Shown: positions 45,201 to 58,471, counted from the first letter of the stretch. The stretch is DNA of 64,000 nt from Promerops cafer (GCA_013398275.1 VZSE01015197.1:2094145-2158144), one strand, 5' to 3'. Numbers and translations are program-made. Notes: generated by a model not told the origin, from the sequence alone.

Positions 45201-48200
45201 TCTCTATGAATTTAGCATCAGCAACACTGAATGCAATCAATGATGCCATGCTTTTAATATTTAGCTCTACACTGCTTATTTAATGAGAATTATCAAAGAA
45301 AACAAAACTTTATGGATTACTAAATAAAAATATAGATTTAAGTGTCAGGAATCCAATCTTATTAACTGAACAGTGATCTAGAGCAGCTGAGAATATATTC
45401 TGTATATTGTAACACTCTATTTGGTATAAATACTGTATTCTGAATACACAGTATTAATTTTCCAGTCTTTCTGCTGAAAGTGATAAAGTAGATTTGTCAG
45501 ATAGACTATCCAGATATCTCAAAAAATTTTATTTATTTATGTTGATTTAAAAATAGTCACTGAAATCAAAATTATGTGAAAACATGTTTTGTTTGGTTTT
45601 TGTTTTGTTTTGGTTTTTTTTCCAAAACTAAATTTTCATATTAATTTAAGTGAAAACATTTAGGTAAATCTTCCTACACTTATGTACACACTTTTCATCA
45701 CTACAAAAATAAAAGTATAATATATGCAAAAGTAAAAAAAAACACTCTCACTCATGTGATGGTGATATTTTGATTAAAACTGTTCAAATTTATTTTCCGT
45801 ATGAAATCTTACCAAATATTTTCTTCAGCTCTTCTCCTGTTTGATTTGTTCCTAAGAAATTGTTTTTACTCGATATATTGCATATATATAATCTAATGTA
45901 TTAATTGAAGATAACGCCTGAAATAGGAAAGCTTTAGTCTTTATTCTAGAAGCTCTTTCACAATAAGAGACTTGATAAAGCTTAACTAGTAAAAATTCAG
46001 AAACCAACAGAGATCAATTTGTCTGTATAAATAAGATAGCTCCAAACATTCATAAGTTATACATACAAATTATATTTTAACAAATGTATTTACTTACAGG
46101 GATGGAAGAGTTTATATAAAGGGGCTGACATTTCAGGCAAGATACTTGTTCTGCTGAGATGTGTTTGCAGTTTCACTGTGGAGGCCATGGCTGCCACATA
46201 GAACCCAGTCTTGGTCTCCAGCCTTGTACTTTTCTTCCATGCTGGTGGCATTCTCCTTCTTTGGAAAAGACACTGTGAAAGTCCAGTTTGTTAAGCACAG
46301 TAGCCTTCCAATGTGGAGCAGACTTCAGAATTGGGGCCATTCCTATCAGGTTTGCCTATTAAAATATTTTTGGCTGCTAACCTAGAATCTAAGTTATCTG
46401 AGATACATTTATAAGTAACACTAATACTAGTATACTATATGTAGTGTGTACATATGCATAGTGTACAATTATTGACAGTACAAAATCTGTCCTCCTACCA
46501 CTGGATTAAACAGTTTCCTACCAGAAGTCTCACTGGGGAAGAGAATATATAGCAGGAATGGAGAGATCTCACATTCAAGCATGGAGTCTTATTTTTCAGA
46601 CTGTTTTGGAGGGCAAACTGGCATTATAAATCAAATAGTTTTAGACTCTGTGTATACAACAGCTTTAGAGGTTGATTAAAAGACAAAAAATACCTCACCA
46701 TGCTTCTCGTTAATCATATAAAAAAGTAGAAGAGTAGGGAAAACCAATCTGATTGTCCTAGAGCAAAGGAGGACTCAGATTTTTACTCTTAAAGTGATGC
46801 CCAAGGAGGACAAACCAGCCTATCTGTAGCTTTGTCATCTGACAGAAACAGAAGCAACTTGCTTCTGTACTACTCTGGGGAAATGGCCAAAAAAACAGAA
46901 GCCTTCACTGAAAAACAAAACAAAAAAATCTTAACAAAGGAAAAAGCAGCCTGGAACCTCAATCTCTCTGGCAGTGAAATATTAGAATCTCAACAATGAT
47001 TATTTTAATCCTTGAAAATCTCAGCATTGTAGTACTGAATGTAAGAGTACTTGTAAGAGTATTTGTGTTGACATATTGATTTCTACAGGCCTTCAGGTGT
47101 TTTACACCATTTTTAAGGGAGATAAGTGTGCCTGTTTCACAGATTTTGCTAAAATGTGCTTCTAAACAAAGAGGTCAGGAATGTTAACATACAGCCTAGT
47201 TCTATGACACAGGTCTCAAAGACAAAAAGTGTTTAACTGAGATACTGGTTCATCCTATATATATTTGTTTATTGTAAAAATTCTTAATGGTGCCTTTAAC
47301 TGTTTCAAATTTTACAGAGGCTCCTTTTTTTTAAACTCATTTCACTACTTAGTAGCCTCAGTATGACCTACCTTGGAGTGATAGAAGCATATAAAGTTGA
47401 AAAATCTAGTGCAGATAAAATTCCATTCTATTGGCAAATAATGAAATTCTTTTTAAAGCTAGCACAAAGCCTGATGTTCTTCTTCTCCCCCTCTCCCTGC
47501 CTGCCCCCTCCCCATTCCCAGTTTATATTTTCCCCATATTTGTCTGTCATTTCTTTCTCTTAAGATTCTAGGGAGATTTCTGGGCTTAGACTTTAATATT
47601 AGTTATCTTATTAATTTTTTAAACTTTCACAAGCCTTAAGAGAGAAAACAACATATGGCTGTGCAACAGAGCACCTCTGGAGATTTTATACTCCTCATAC
47701 AGCACATAAAATCTTATGTTGTATTCATTCTTATTCATTGCTTGTCTGTCCATATTTTAACCCTGCAAGTATCAAGGTATCAGTCTAATTCATTATGTTT
47801 TATTTGGTACCATCTGCACCTTACGGATTGTATTCATGGAAAATTAAAATCTCCTTTCACAAGGGCAGTGTAAAGGTATTATCTCAGTAACAGGTCTATT
47901 ACTGCAATGAATAGCAAGATATGTGACTACTTGTTGGACCAAGGCAGTCACAACTCTGTCAGGCCAAAAAGCTGCAATTGATACATAACACATAATATTC
48001 AATCAGGATTATGGCTCCTGATACCTAGGACAAAAATCCTGCTATTATAGTCAGACATTTCTAGAGCCTAATGACCCACACTTGCAATTGATAAACAAGG
48101 GAGGATCCTTGTTTATATTAGGTGATTAAAGAATGACACTACTGAATACAGAATCCCATTTAAAAATTATATTGGGACCATTAGGGATGCATAGTTAAGC

Positions 48201-50830
48201 ATGCATATCATTAAAAGCTAGTGCTTTATCAATTTTTAATAATAAATGGTAACCATATATATGTATACTGCATACAAAAGACATTAAAAGAACGTTAAAG
48301 GTGAGAAATCAAACATTTAGAAGTTAGAGAACGACAGACTAAATTAGCTCTGTTGTGCATAGGCATTATGACAGGTTTTTCAACAACACATAGGGAGTCT
48401 GTAGCAGACCCAGGAAGGATTAAAAAAATCTAGTTTTGCTTGGTTTCAGCTTAAAGCCTAAGTTATAAATGGTTGTCTTTTCTTTTTTTATTTTTTTTCT
48501 CTACAGTCTTCTTATTCATACCATCTTCTTCACAATATCTGTGGTCCTGCAAAAAGAAAAGTGGCTGTGATCAAGTACAGATGAAGATATTCTTTCCTGG
48601 AAAGAAAAAGCAACTGTAGCAACTGGTAAAAGGATCAGTTAGGATAGATAATAGAGAAAGATCATACAGAATAAGGCATAGCTTTATTCCTATGTCTGAT
48701 TGTGTGTTCATAAGAATCCTGTCCTTGCCCTAAATCTTATTGTGACTGAGCACTGTTTCTGTAGTCCCAAAGAAATACAAAAAATATTTCTAAAAAGCAC
48801 ATTGACAGAATACATCTTTTCTTGGGAGATAGCATTAGTCCTTATTAATTAAAATTAAGATAAAGCACATCCTGAAATGAAGCCTGTTAATGCAAGATGA
48901 GGGGTTTTTCTTCAAAAAGCCTGATGCTGTTGGTTTGGTGTGAATTTTTAATCTGCATCACAAGAGATGATTTAAAACACAAATTAAAAAAATTACATAA
49001 GGAGGGAGACAGAAATAACCATTCATTGTAACAAAAGCAAATATTACTCAGAGATATAATGGCAAATATGATTATTTATATAAATCCTCCATACAAGCTT
49101 TTTATCTGCTTTCTGTTTAGTTGCAAACTAAGAGCAAAACACAAAGGGTGTTCACAGATATCACACACTCAGTTATTCTGCTTTATGCTTTGCAAGCATT
49201 ATTGTTGCTGAGAAAAATTGAATCATGTTTTTTATAGGACTACTGTCATGCTTGGTTAGATAACCCAGATCTTGTGTGTTGCTTCATTGTACTGAGTATG
49301 TTTGCCCCCCCTTTGTGGGAGGATCACCAAGGAGCTACAAATCTCTGCTGTGCAAGGTCTTTTTAAGGAGTTAGCAATTAAAACATTTGCAAGGCACTTT
49401 TTTGCTTTGCCTTTTTGCTGTGCGCACTGGCAACCACGTTGTCAATTAATGTCACTGCCAACATGTAGAGGCATAAAAAGTCCAGTATTGCTCAAACACC
49501 ATGGAATTGCTATCAAAAGATGTAAATCCAAATTCATATACAAGTTTCAAGTAAAATAGAACTATTTTGAAGTATCACAAAATATATTAAATGGTGTTAA
49601 AGGGTATTAAAGTAATCAACCTTCTGGGAGAGTTAATATCAAGTCTAAATTCTTTATTTGATTTTCTTCATTGTTCAGAGGAATTCACATAAGCTTTGAA
49701 ACATGGCCTAAGTTAAAATTAAATGAAAATATCAAAATGTGTAATGGACTTTTTATTGGTTTATTTCTTTTTTGAGCATACATTATTATAAAAATCATCC
49801 ATGTGTGGTTTCATTTGTTTTGTATTTCACTTTCTATATCACAAACTTCATCAAAGATCAAAAGACTGAATAAAACAACAAAAAGCTTATACCTCTTTTC
49901 CCAAATAAGTACCACTGCATATCTAAAGAAAGTCACCGTTTGTCTCATTCATAGCCATTTCAGCCTATAGCAGATGTGTGCTTTGAAAAAATTTATTGGA
50001 CTTATGAATAAGGATGAGCATTCTTCTCTTCATCTCCATTGGAGAGAATAATATTCTACAGTAAATGGACATGAAATTCAACAGTGGGGATATTTCAAAT
50101 AAAATTGACCAACTTCAATTGGCCACATTTTCAAAGAACCACTTGGAATGGATTCACACAAATACTGTTAATAAAAAGCTTTACAGATGTGCATTTATCT
50201 CTGTCTTTAAACATCATTTCCAACTTATGTGAATGAGGAAATGCAAAAGACAGAAAGAAAATTAAATAAACCAGACCAATTAGAGCTTTTAAACCTAAAA
50301 ATATTCAAGTCTACCCAGTTTGGCTGTGAATTTATTATAATGCTAGCTAGGGGTTAAATATTAGTTCTGCAGGAAGATACTCAAAAGTCAGAAGACTGGC
50401 GACGATTTGGCTCTGTTTCTTAACCAGCTATAGTAATGGGTTTATACATAAATGAGTGGAAGACAGATAATGAAACAACAAGAGGTGGAATTTTAAGCAT
50501 TGTTATACAGCATCTGACTTCAACAAGGGTCATTGTTGCTAACTATGTGCCAGTTCTCCTTGTGATTTAAGCATTATCTCTGTTATATTCAGATGAATAG
50601 CAGATTTATTGTAAAACCTAGTTAAAACAATTGCATGATGAAATGGAACAAATATACACACACAAAATCACAGAGCATATTTTAAAAAAAGCCAACTTTT
50701 TTTAAACCCCAACGACTTTTATATCTATTCATGTCCTTTGGCTTATCAGATCAATAATAGGTGAGAAAAATATTCCATCAACAGTTGCCTTGGATATCAA
50801 ATATAGCTTTGTTGGGTGCTGAATTGGCTG

Positions 50831-50990
50831 GGAAAAAAACAAAACAAACAACCAAACCAAAGCAAACCCAACAAAACCAAACCAAACCAAAGCAAACCCA
50901 ACAAAACCAAACCAAACTAAAACAAACCCCCTCACAAAATGAAAAACAAACAACAAAACAAATCCAAATCCAACTCCAAACCAAACTATG
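50831..50990 (+). repeat. A/C-rich low-complexity tract with a perfect 30-bp tandem duplication
   Basis: The tract is built from CCAAA, CCCAA and CAAAA-like units. A 30-bp unit at 50,851-50,880 is repeated without change at 50,881-50,910, followed by a partial decayed third copy. The minus-strand translation is a Phe/Val/Trp-rich repeat with no biological meaning. The exact duplication shows it is recent or homogenised. Confidence 0.9.
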
Positions 50991-52039
50991 TCTTGAAGGG
51001 TGAATTGAACTAGTAAATAAGGTTGAGATGCCTATTAAAATAAAAAACAAATTTCAAACCACAACAAAAAAACTGTCCCAAACCCAAAAGAAATTTCAAA
51101 GGGAAATTGCACATAAATTATAGAAGAGGGAAACATAAGGGAAAATGGTCTTGGTTTTCTGGACAATATCATCTCTCTATATAAATAGTAGATTATATGA
51201 AGGACTGGGGCTTTATCATCAAAGACCAGGATATTTTGGTCCCAGGCACCTGTGGGCTATTGCTTTCTCTCTTATTTCTGTTATTCTTTTTTTCTTTCTT
51301 CTGCAAGAATAATTTATATTGCCAGTCCCAAAGACTGAAAACGGCGGAGAAAAAACAACAAACCAACAAACCAAACCTATAAACACACCCACAGTTTGGT
51401 TTCTTCACATCTCATTATAACACTGAAGTTTAATAATTTCAAAATAAAATGCATTTTCCCCTCAAGACTTTTAAATAAATAATAAGAGTGGTGGTAGTAG
51501 TAATATTATAGTAAATTATTGCCATATGGCTCTCCTTCCTGATCAGGGGAATAAATGAGAGAACCGTGCATGATCTCTTACTACGCTCAGAGGATCTACA
51601 GTCATTTATGATGCTTTTAAATTATATTGTTGATGTGGAGAATGAGAGTAACTTATATTAGTTTTTTAATTAATGTTCGTATTACCTGCTGGCTATTCTT
51701 TCATTTGACTTTCTGGAGTTAAATCAGAAAGTCCTCTAGCATGATTGAATTGTGGTTACCAATAACATACCGACTAGGAAAACATCCTGTGTCCACAGAA
51801 GAGCAGTGGATTGGCTTGTTTGGTAATCACCAAGCTCACAGAAGTGTCAGGTATTTTCAGAGTGAGGGGAGAGAGGAAGGGCAACCTGGGACCAAGGGGT
51901 GTGACTCTTCATGGGGGCTGCCTGACACGACTGCCACAGGAGAGAAACCAGTTACTTCAAAAGACATGGTTGCAAAGGCACTGGTCTGACTGTGTCCTTG
52001 AACATTGCTAAACTACTGTCGCATTTACTGTTAAACTTC

Positions 52040-52318
52040 TTTTATGTTGCTGTTTTATATCCATAAACTTATCGCTACTTCTTACAAGTGAAGTGTGTCA
52101 CTCCATCCATGACAAACAGACGCTAAAGAAAAGCATTTTATCTCCTCCAGACCACAATGCAGTTTGCTTAGAAGAGCCAAATTTAACACTATGTTCCAGA
52201 AAAAAACAAGGTTTATGGAAGACTGATATTAAAAAATTTAAGATTTGTAACTTTTCTATCTGCCTACTTTCTAAGTGGGTTAATAAACATTATTTCATTC
52301 TGTAAAAAAAAAAAAAAA
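52040..52318 (+). pseudogene. Candidate retrocopy of an mRNA 3' end (AATAAA plus poly(A))
   Basis: AATAAA at 52,282-52,287 is followed after 16 nt by a run of 15 A residues (52,304-52,318), the spacing expected of a processed mRNA copied back into the genome. The upstream sequence is AT-rich and could be a 3' UTR, but I cannot identify a parent gene. The left boundary given is arbitrary. No convincing target duplication was found next to the A run. Alternatives are a genomic A-rich tract near a chance AATAAA, or a genuine transcript end. Processed pseudogenes are rare in birds because CR1 does not efficiently copy poly(A) RNAs, which lowers the prior. Confidence 0.25.
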
Positions 52319-53384
52319 GGCTTTTCTAGACACAGAGTTAACAAAAGCTTTTTAGTAGGGATTACAGACCAAGCAGGTGCCAGCACTGCTATGTGCTCAT
52401 TACCACTTCATGTGCACCTACCATTCCTACAGCCACCACGAATTATTATTTAGATGTCTAACTCATGTTATCTGAAACCATTCTTTACTTTCATAAATTG
52501 TTGTGTGATGTTAAGACTTATCACTTCCAGCTTTCTCAGGTAGCCTTTTTGCTAAGGATCTGTTTAGCTGATCAGAGCAAAGATCTGCTGGATCTGGGTC
52601 TGACTGTTTCAAGTGTCAACACACAGGAGTATTCAAATGCTGCAGAGTCCTTGGATCCAGGAATGCAAGGATCTAAGCAACGCTACATATGATTTCAGAC
52701 ATGGCACACCATGTCTTTTGTAAAATGTGGATTGTTCTGGACACTCAAAGTAGCTGACTTACCTAGGATTTCTCATTTTCATTTTATTTACTTAGAGGAC
52801 TTCTAGTTATGGCAAGGTGTATAATTTTGCCTGGTCAGTTTTATGGATTGCATTATGTGAGAGATGATTTCTTTGTTCAAGCAATTATATAATCAAATGC
52901 AACAGTCTCTGCTCATCTGACACCATGGCATACCATGCTACAGTACTGTGGCAATTTCTTGCTGTTTCCTTGTGCTTGTAAGATATTTTTAGTATATCTA
53001 TGATTTCTCATTTCCTCAGAAAAGAGGGGACAGCAGAAAAGACTTAAAAAACCAAAGCTTTACTAAGATCATAAATATAAATAGGGAGAAAACCAAGAAG
53101 AGGAAAGCAAGACCTTCCAACAACCAAAAGGAAGTAAACAAATTTTTCATGTTAGGTACCAATATGCTAGACTTAATACGGAAAAAGAGAGAACTGTGAA
53201 ATCAAAGTTTGAAATAAAACCAGAGGAAACGTTATTGATCTGTCTGTATTTTGCCTCATGTCTATTGCATAGCACCTGAGAGAGAATGTTTTGTTACCAC
53301 AGTTGCCAGAGCTCTGGAAAACTCAAGGCACTTCAAAATATGCCAGTTAAGTGCTGGTGGAAAAGTGGCTAGTTCACAGAAACC

Positions 53385-53460
53385 TAATCATAGATTGGTG
53401 TGTGTTGGAAAACCCATTTAAATGTCGTTTATTCTATCATCTCTTCCATGGGCCAGACAG
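53385..53460 (-). mobile_element. CR1 LINE 3'-terminal scrap
   Basis: AATCATAGATTGGTGTGTG, TTGGAAAACCCATTTAAATG and TCATCTCTTCCATGGGC match the antisense order of a CR1 3' terminus (a TGTGTTGGAAAAGACC-type tail). Only about 75 bp are present. Confidence 0.6.
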
Positions 53461-55838
53461 ATAATTTAGAAAAGCACTCAAGAATTTTGTAGGAAAGCCA
53501 TAAAACAGCTGATGTGACAAGGCCCATCCTTGAAGACAGGCAGCCCCTGGTGTAGGGTCACCAATGGTGCCTGCTGAAATTTTGGAGCTGCAGATGGACA
53601 GAGAAGATCAATGCCCTGACTGGGACAGAATGCATGACCAGTATCTCTTCTGGCTTTTTTCTTGCTTTCCAAATCCTCTTGCCATCCATTCTTCTCTGTT
53701 CCTGTCCTTCTTCAACCTCTCATAACTTCCTGAATTCATCATGCACTTTTTGCATCTCATCCTGCATTCTGAAGCAGAGTTTGTGGTGTTGAGATTCAAG
53801 GAGAGATAATCATCAAGCACCTACAGAAGAAATAGAGTTTATTTGGTATTCCTCCAAGAAATGTAAGAAAAATAGTTTCTTCTGCAGTATGAAACTTATA
53901 TAATTTCACAAATATTAACATTTCTAATTTACAAGATTGATTGGAAATGAGATGGAATTAAGACATGTACACGTGTGTGTGTGTTTATAATCCCTCATCC
54001 ATCCAATTAAATAGGAAAATTACTAATCTATAACACCGTTCTAGTGCTGAGGAGTTATAATTTCCATTCTCTTTGCTGGATTGTGGTTCTGTTGAACTAT
54101 ACATGGAATTTATATATATTTTTGTGGTTTTTTTCTTCAACTATATGATATACTTACATAATTATTGTCCTAGCCTATGAATGTCCACAAGAACAAATTA
54201 TTTCAAGGTAATTTTTTTATCTCTACTACAGTTTTAAACTGGCTAGTACCTACTCAGGTATAACTCTCTGAAAGCTGAAAATACATACTTGGATTGACAT
54301 AAAAGAGGTCAGCTGGTTATTTCAGACCAGTTGTCCATTGTATATCCTGAAAAATATGTTGCTACCTGAAGAATAAGGAATTAAAATCCAAGTTAAGGTA
54401 ACTTAAGTTACAGCCAGAATTAGATGCTGAATGACATCAACATGTTATCATTTGAGTAATACCTATATCTGAGACTTTAATTCAAAAATTTGATGTGATG
54501 ACAGACTAAACTAGTTGCTTGCAATGATAAACGGCAAATATCAACTTCTCCAAGGAAGATTGGAAAGGAGTTTTATTTTCTATATAAATAGTAGAACAGT
54601 GAAGAGAACCCTGTCAGAGACACCTTACGGTTTAGTCAGTCCTGAGAACTGCTGAGGATGAGATAAGGCAGAGAGATGAAACCCCTGATGGGTACTTTCA
54701 AGAAGTGCAGTAAAAATCTTGGTTACACCACCACTCCTCCTAGAGATGCCTAGATAGAGAGTTAACCCCTTCTTTTCACTATTTGGCCCTCATAATAACC
54801 ACTTCTGCTTTGTCCCACACTGATCAGCTACTCAGTTTTGAAACTATTGCTCTAGGACTCACTGGCAAAATGCCATGTACTTCTCCACTACCTCAAAGAG
54901 CTACAGAAGACAAAAGGAAGTCTTACAGATGGTCAGATTCAATCACTGTCAGTTCTGACATGGGAAATTAGGTGACATGCTACTAGGACCATGAAAAAAT
55001 TCTTTCTGGGCTGTAATATAAATTATATAATGGTTACCATGAGAAGATAGAATCTGGTTAAACCAATTGCATTCAACAAGGAGAAATTTGGCTATGACCA
55101 ATACGCAGCCAGGTTATTTTATAGAGTTTTTACTTGCAATAAAAATTGAGAACATTCAGAAAAAGATATTAGAGTGCATGACACCCAGTGGATTGGAGAT
55201 TTTTTCCAAAGACAGTAGTCCTATTTCCAAAAGGCCAAGAAGCTAGCTAAATTAAAAAAAAAAAAATTAAAAATAATAATAATAATAAAAATATATATGT
55301 TTATAAAATAAAATAAAATAAAATAAAATAAAATAAAATAAAATAAAATAAAATAAAATAAAATAATNNNNNNNNNNNNNNNNNNNNNNNNATAAAATAA
55401 AATAAAATAAAATAAAATAATAAAATAAAATAAAATAAATCCTAGCAAAGCAAATGAATTTAATCACAATTTCTCCAAATATATGCTGCTCCATTCATCT
55501 CTGATTAAGTTTGTCTTCTACTCTTTCTTTATGGGCATTCAGGATAAACACTTCCAGAAAACAATTCAATATATTCTACAAAAATATATTTGAGTCATCC
55601 TCTGACAATATTCATTTCTCTCCATTCTTCTTGGATGAGAGAGACTAAGCAGCTGGTTTAAAGTAGATGCCTAATTTAGAACTAGATGATAATCTAGGAC
55701 AACCTAACAATATTTGCAAAATTTGTGAATGTATTTGAAATTTATTATTTAAACATGCATATTTTGACAAATTGACTTTACCATGTTTATTGTCAGACTC
55801 ACTGTCTTTATACAAGGCAAAAAATAAACACAGGAGTA
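53461..55838. other. Unique non-coding DNA plus AAAAT microsatellite
   Basis: A slightly GC-richer block (53,478-53,830) has two overlapping minus-strand open frames (64 and 70 codons) in different frames. They contain a charged stretch but no family that I recognise. The rest is AT-rich and featureless up to the AAAAT array. Confidence 0.45.
55303..55438 (+). repeat. (AAAAT)n pentanucleotide array with a 24-base assembly gap
   Basis: AAAAT-type units fill both sides of a run of 24 N (55,368-55,391), preceded by AAT triplets and a short TA run. The true array length is unresolved. Open frames through it are artefacts. Confidence 0.95.
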
Positions 55839-56296
55839 CAGGTTTAGGTGGGAAGGGACCTTTGGGAGAACATCTGGTCCAATTGCCCGGCTGAAGCAGG
55901 GCCACTTGCACCAGGTTGACGGGACCATGTCCAGACTGCTTTTGAATATTTCCAGAAAGGGACCACAATATTTCTGGGCAACCGTTGCCAGTGCTCAGTC
56001 ACCTTCACAGCTAAAAACTGCTTCCAAATGTTCAGACAGAAGATGTTGTGTTTTTCTTTGCTCCTATTACCTCCCATCCCTGGACAATGAACAGTGTCTG
56101 GATCTGGATGTTCTTTACACCCTCCTTTCAGTGGTTTGTGCACACTGGTAAGGGCTCCCTGAGATCTCCCGGATGAACCATCCCAGCACTCTCAGCTAAG
56201 GAGACAGATGCCCATAAATTACCTTAGTGACCCTTTCTTGGACTCTCTCTTGTGCTTGGCAGCCCAGAACTGGACCCAGAATTCCAGGTGTGGCTA
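55839..56296 (-). mobile_element. CR1 LINE 3' portion, about 460 bp
   Basis: Antisense CR1 with the landmarks GGTTTAGGTGGGAAGGGACC, ATCTGGTCCAATTGCCCGG, GAAGCAGGGCCACTTGCACC, ACCATGTCCAGACTGCTTTT, GAATATTTCCAGAAAGGGAC, CAGTGCTCAGTCACCTTCAC and CTTTACACCCTCCTTTCAG. It runs into the C-terminal ORF2 region at CAGCCCAGAACTGGACCC and CCAGGTGTGGC, where it ends. The copy is 5'-truncated and the frame is broken. The 107- and 99-codon minus-strand frames here are parts of this element. Confidence 0.9.
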
Positions 56297-57908
56297 AATA
56301 AAATGAAAGTAACCTGAAACTCATATGAAGCTTTCAATCATCCTTGTATGAAGCTACCTATGATAATTTTCAGATAAAAAGACTAGCCCTCTCATCTATT
56401 ATCAATCTTTCCACCACAAATCTGGTGATAGTCCAAAAGATGTCCCACCAGTCCTGTGCTATCTGCCAGGGATGTCTGAAACCTTTGAGCATTAAGAAAA
56501 CTAATATCTTTGTTCTTTTGAGGAGAAGTTATGTTGAAACCTGACGTTAGATGATCTGGAGATATAATCTTGACCAGTCTGCATTTTAGTTGTTTTTTTT
56601 TTTCCTATCAAAAACTAAACATAGGTTTCAAAGCAGAAAATATCACAGCCCATCTGCTTATTGTACTTGATCTTGCAGTGGCTCCTAAAGGAATTGCTCA
56701 GACATCTGAAGCAAAATAAAACCTATGTAGTAAGTTCAGAATAGAAGAGGAAATGACATAAAATTGGCTGTGCCAATTAAGATTATCAGCAGAGGGAAAA
56801 ACATTAAGAATACTGTACTAGGTAGAAATTAGGTAATTGAAATTATCCATGTATGATAAACTTCTAAGAAAACAGAAAGAAATTTTGGAAACATATGCAT
56901 TAATAGCAGAATTTATCCCTAAATGGAAAAGATCTTAAATCAGTGAGACAATCATTTTACTGAATAATTAGCAATTGTTTGGTTTTTTTAATCAAGTAGA
57001 ACTTGACTATATTTTCTAGTGCTATCACATTGTAGTTGTGTCTGATATTTCTGCATGCAGGTGTTAAATCAGATTATTGATGGCTGTAAGGTATGTTTGT
57101 TTTACAATGAAATACACTATATGAATCTGCACACACTTATATGTACACATGAAATCACCTGTAAAAACCTGGATGCCAATTCTGCAACTTGATCTTGTGA
57201 CTGTATGTGTTACAAAAGAGGGCAAAGAGTGTCCTTCAAATTTTAAGTTTTGTCTGATAAAATAGAAAAACTAGCAATGAAAGAAATATGTAAATAATAA
57301 CAAGATTACAATTAAAGCAAGGATTATTTTCAATTAATTTATAAGAACATCCTATAAAAGGGAAGTTGAGGTTTTGATGTAGTGGGTGTCCAGAGGGGTA
57401 TTTGATATAATGCCATAACCCTTCCTACAAATTATAGGGGCAAGAACAGATGTATCCATGACCATTATCAAAAAGAAATGAAAAAGAATTTATCAAGTCA
57501 CCACAACAGGCAGTAGCAGGCCTGATCTCATGTCAAATTCTACTGATGATCCTCAGGATGTGCTTGAACCCACAGGTAAACTTTTTGAAAGATGATTGCC
57601 TAATTTAAAAATAACTTCAACACTTGAGGTTAGCTTTATGAATCTACAAATTGGCACCTCAGCTGGTAGCTGTTTGGCATTCAGCTCCTCAAACAAAAAA
57701 ATCGATATCCAGAATGAAAGTAAAGAAAAATATGATGAAGTGACTTTGTGGTGAAAGAAAGAAGCTCCCCGTCTCCTCCTTTCCCACTGGACTTTGTGCA
57801 CAAAGAAGTTACAACCACTTCTATAAGGGTGCCTGAGACAGACTTCATGCCAGCATTTGTGAGTGCTTATTGAGCCAAGCTGAGGGTCTTTGGGGGACAA
57901 GGGTTACA
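56297..57908. other. Unique AT-rich non-coding DNA
   Basis: No gene or repeat is recognised. The 115-codon minus-strand frame at 57,553-57,900 has no recognisable domain and ends just at the LTR. Confidence 0.5.
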
Positions 57909-58276
57909 GTGCAGTGTAACAGAGACGGTCCGAGATTCCCTATCTATGCCTCCCAAGCCTTGTCAAGGACAGAGACTGAAAAGATCTAGGACTGAGACTG
58001 AGACCCTAATACCCAACACAGGAGCTTCTGGCCTGGCTAAGGTGGGATGTCTACCAAGCGTTGCCTGCAGGTGTGTTTGTTGAACCAGTGCATTTCCATG
58101 GGAACCCGTGGAAGGAACACTGGACAAGTCACGGTGGACTGGCTGTGCTTGGAGCTGTGCTTGGAGCTGTGCTCACTGCTGGACTGGCCTGTCCTGTTCT
58201 GTTCCTGCAATGGCAATGGGGCGCAGATCGATCTCCCCCACCTTTTGGCCAGCTGCCTGTCGCTCTGAAGAAGGAC

Positions 58277-58282
58277 TATAAA
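58277..58282 (+). promoter_or_regulatory. LTR TATA box
   Basis: TATAAA sits in the context GGACTATAAAGG, where the U3 promoter of the LTR would be expected. It lies about 370 bp into the element and 190 bp before the polyadenylation signal. Confidence 0.6.
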
Positions 58283-58471
58283 GGTGACTCTCTAAGGTAA
58301 CCTGCTTGGAGATCTCCCCACGGAAAGAAGACGCGTCTTTGGAGCGGACGGTCCTGAGGACGGACTTCGTCTCTTCTGTGGTAGCTACATTCCCACCCAA
58401 TCTATCATCTTCTTTTCTTTACTCTTTTCTCTCTCTCTCCTTCTGTCGCAATACCGTGGTTTGGGCGCCAA

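Larger units (their letters stand above)
45201..53384. other. Unique AT-rich non-coding DNA
   Basis: No gene or interspersed repeat is recognised in about 8 kb. Notable are a GTTTT-rich run (45,592-45,623), an inverted repeat with forkhead-like ATAAACA arms (48,091-48,116), a C/A-rich tandem tract (50,831-50,990) and a poly(A)-tailed transcript-like end (52,282-52,318). Open frames are 85 codons or fewer apart from low-complexity ones. Confidence 0.5.

Noticed and set aside
50729..51050. Trp/Phe/Gly-Val repeat and Lys/Gln/Thr repeat proteins
   Set aside because: They are translations of the A/C-rich tandem tract.
53385..53460. Single AATCATAG-type motif as a possible tRNA or SINE promoter
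   Set aside because: No A or B box and no cloverleaf could be drawn. The CR1 3' end explains the sequence.
57553..57900. 115-codon minus-strand open frame next to the LTR
   Set aside because: No recognisable family. Faint CR1-like words could not be put in CR1 order.
58047..58300. Two overlapping plus-strand frames (73 and 79 codons) inside the LTR
   Set aside because: They lie in U3 upstream of the TATA box and include a 12-bp tandem duplication. I recognise no retroviral protein in them.
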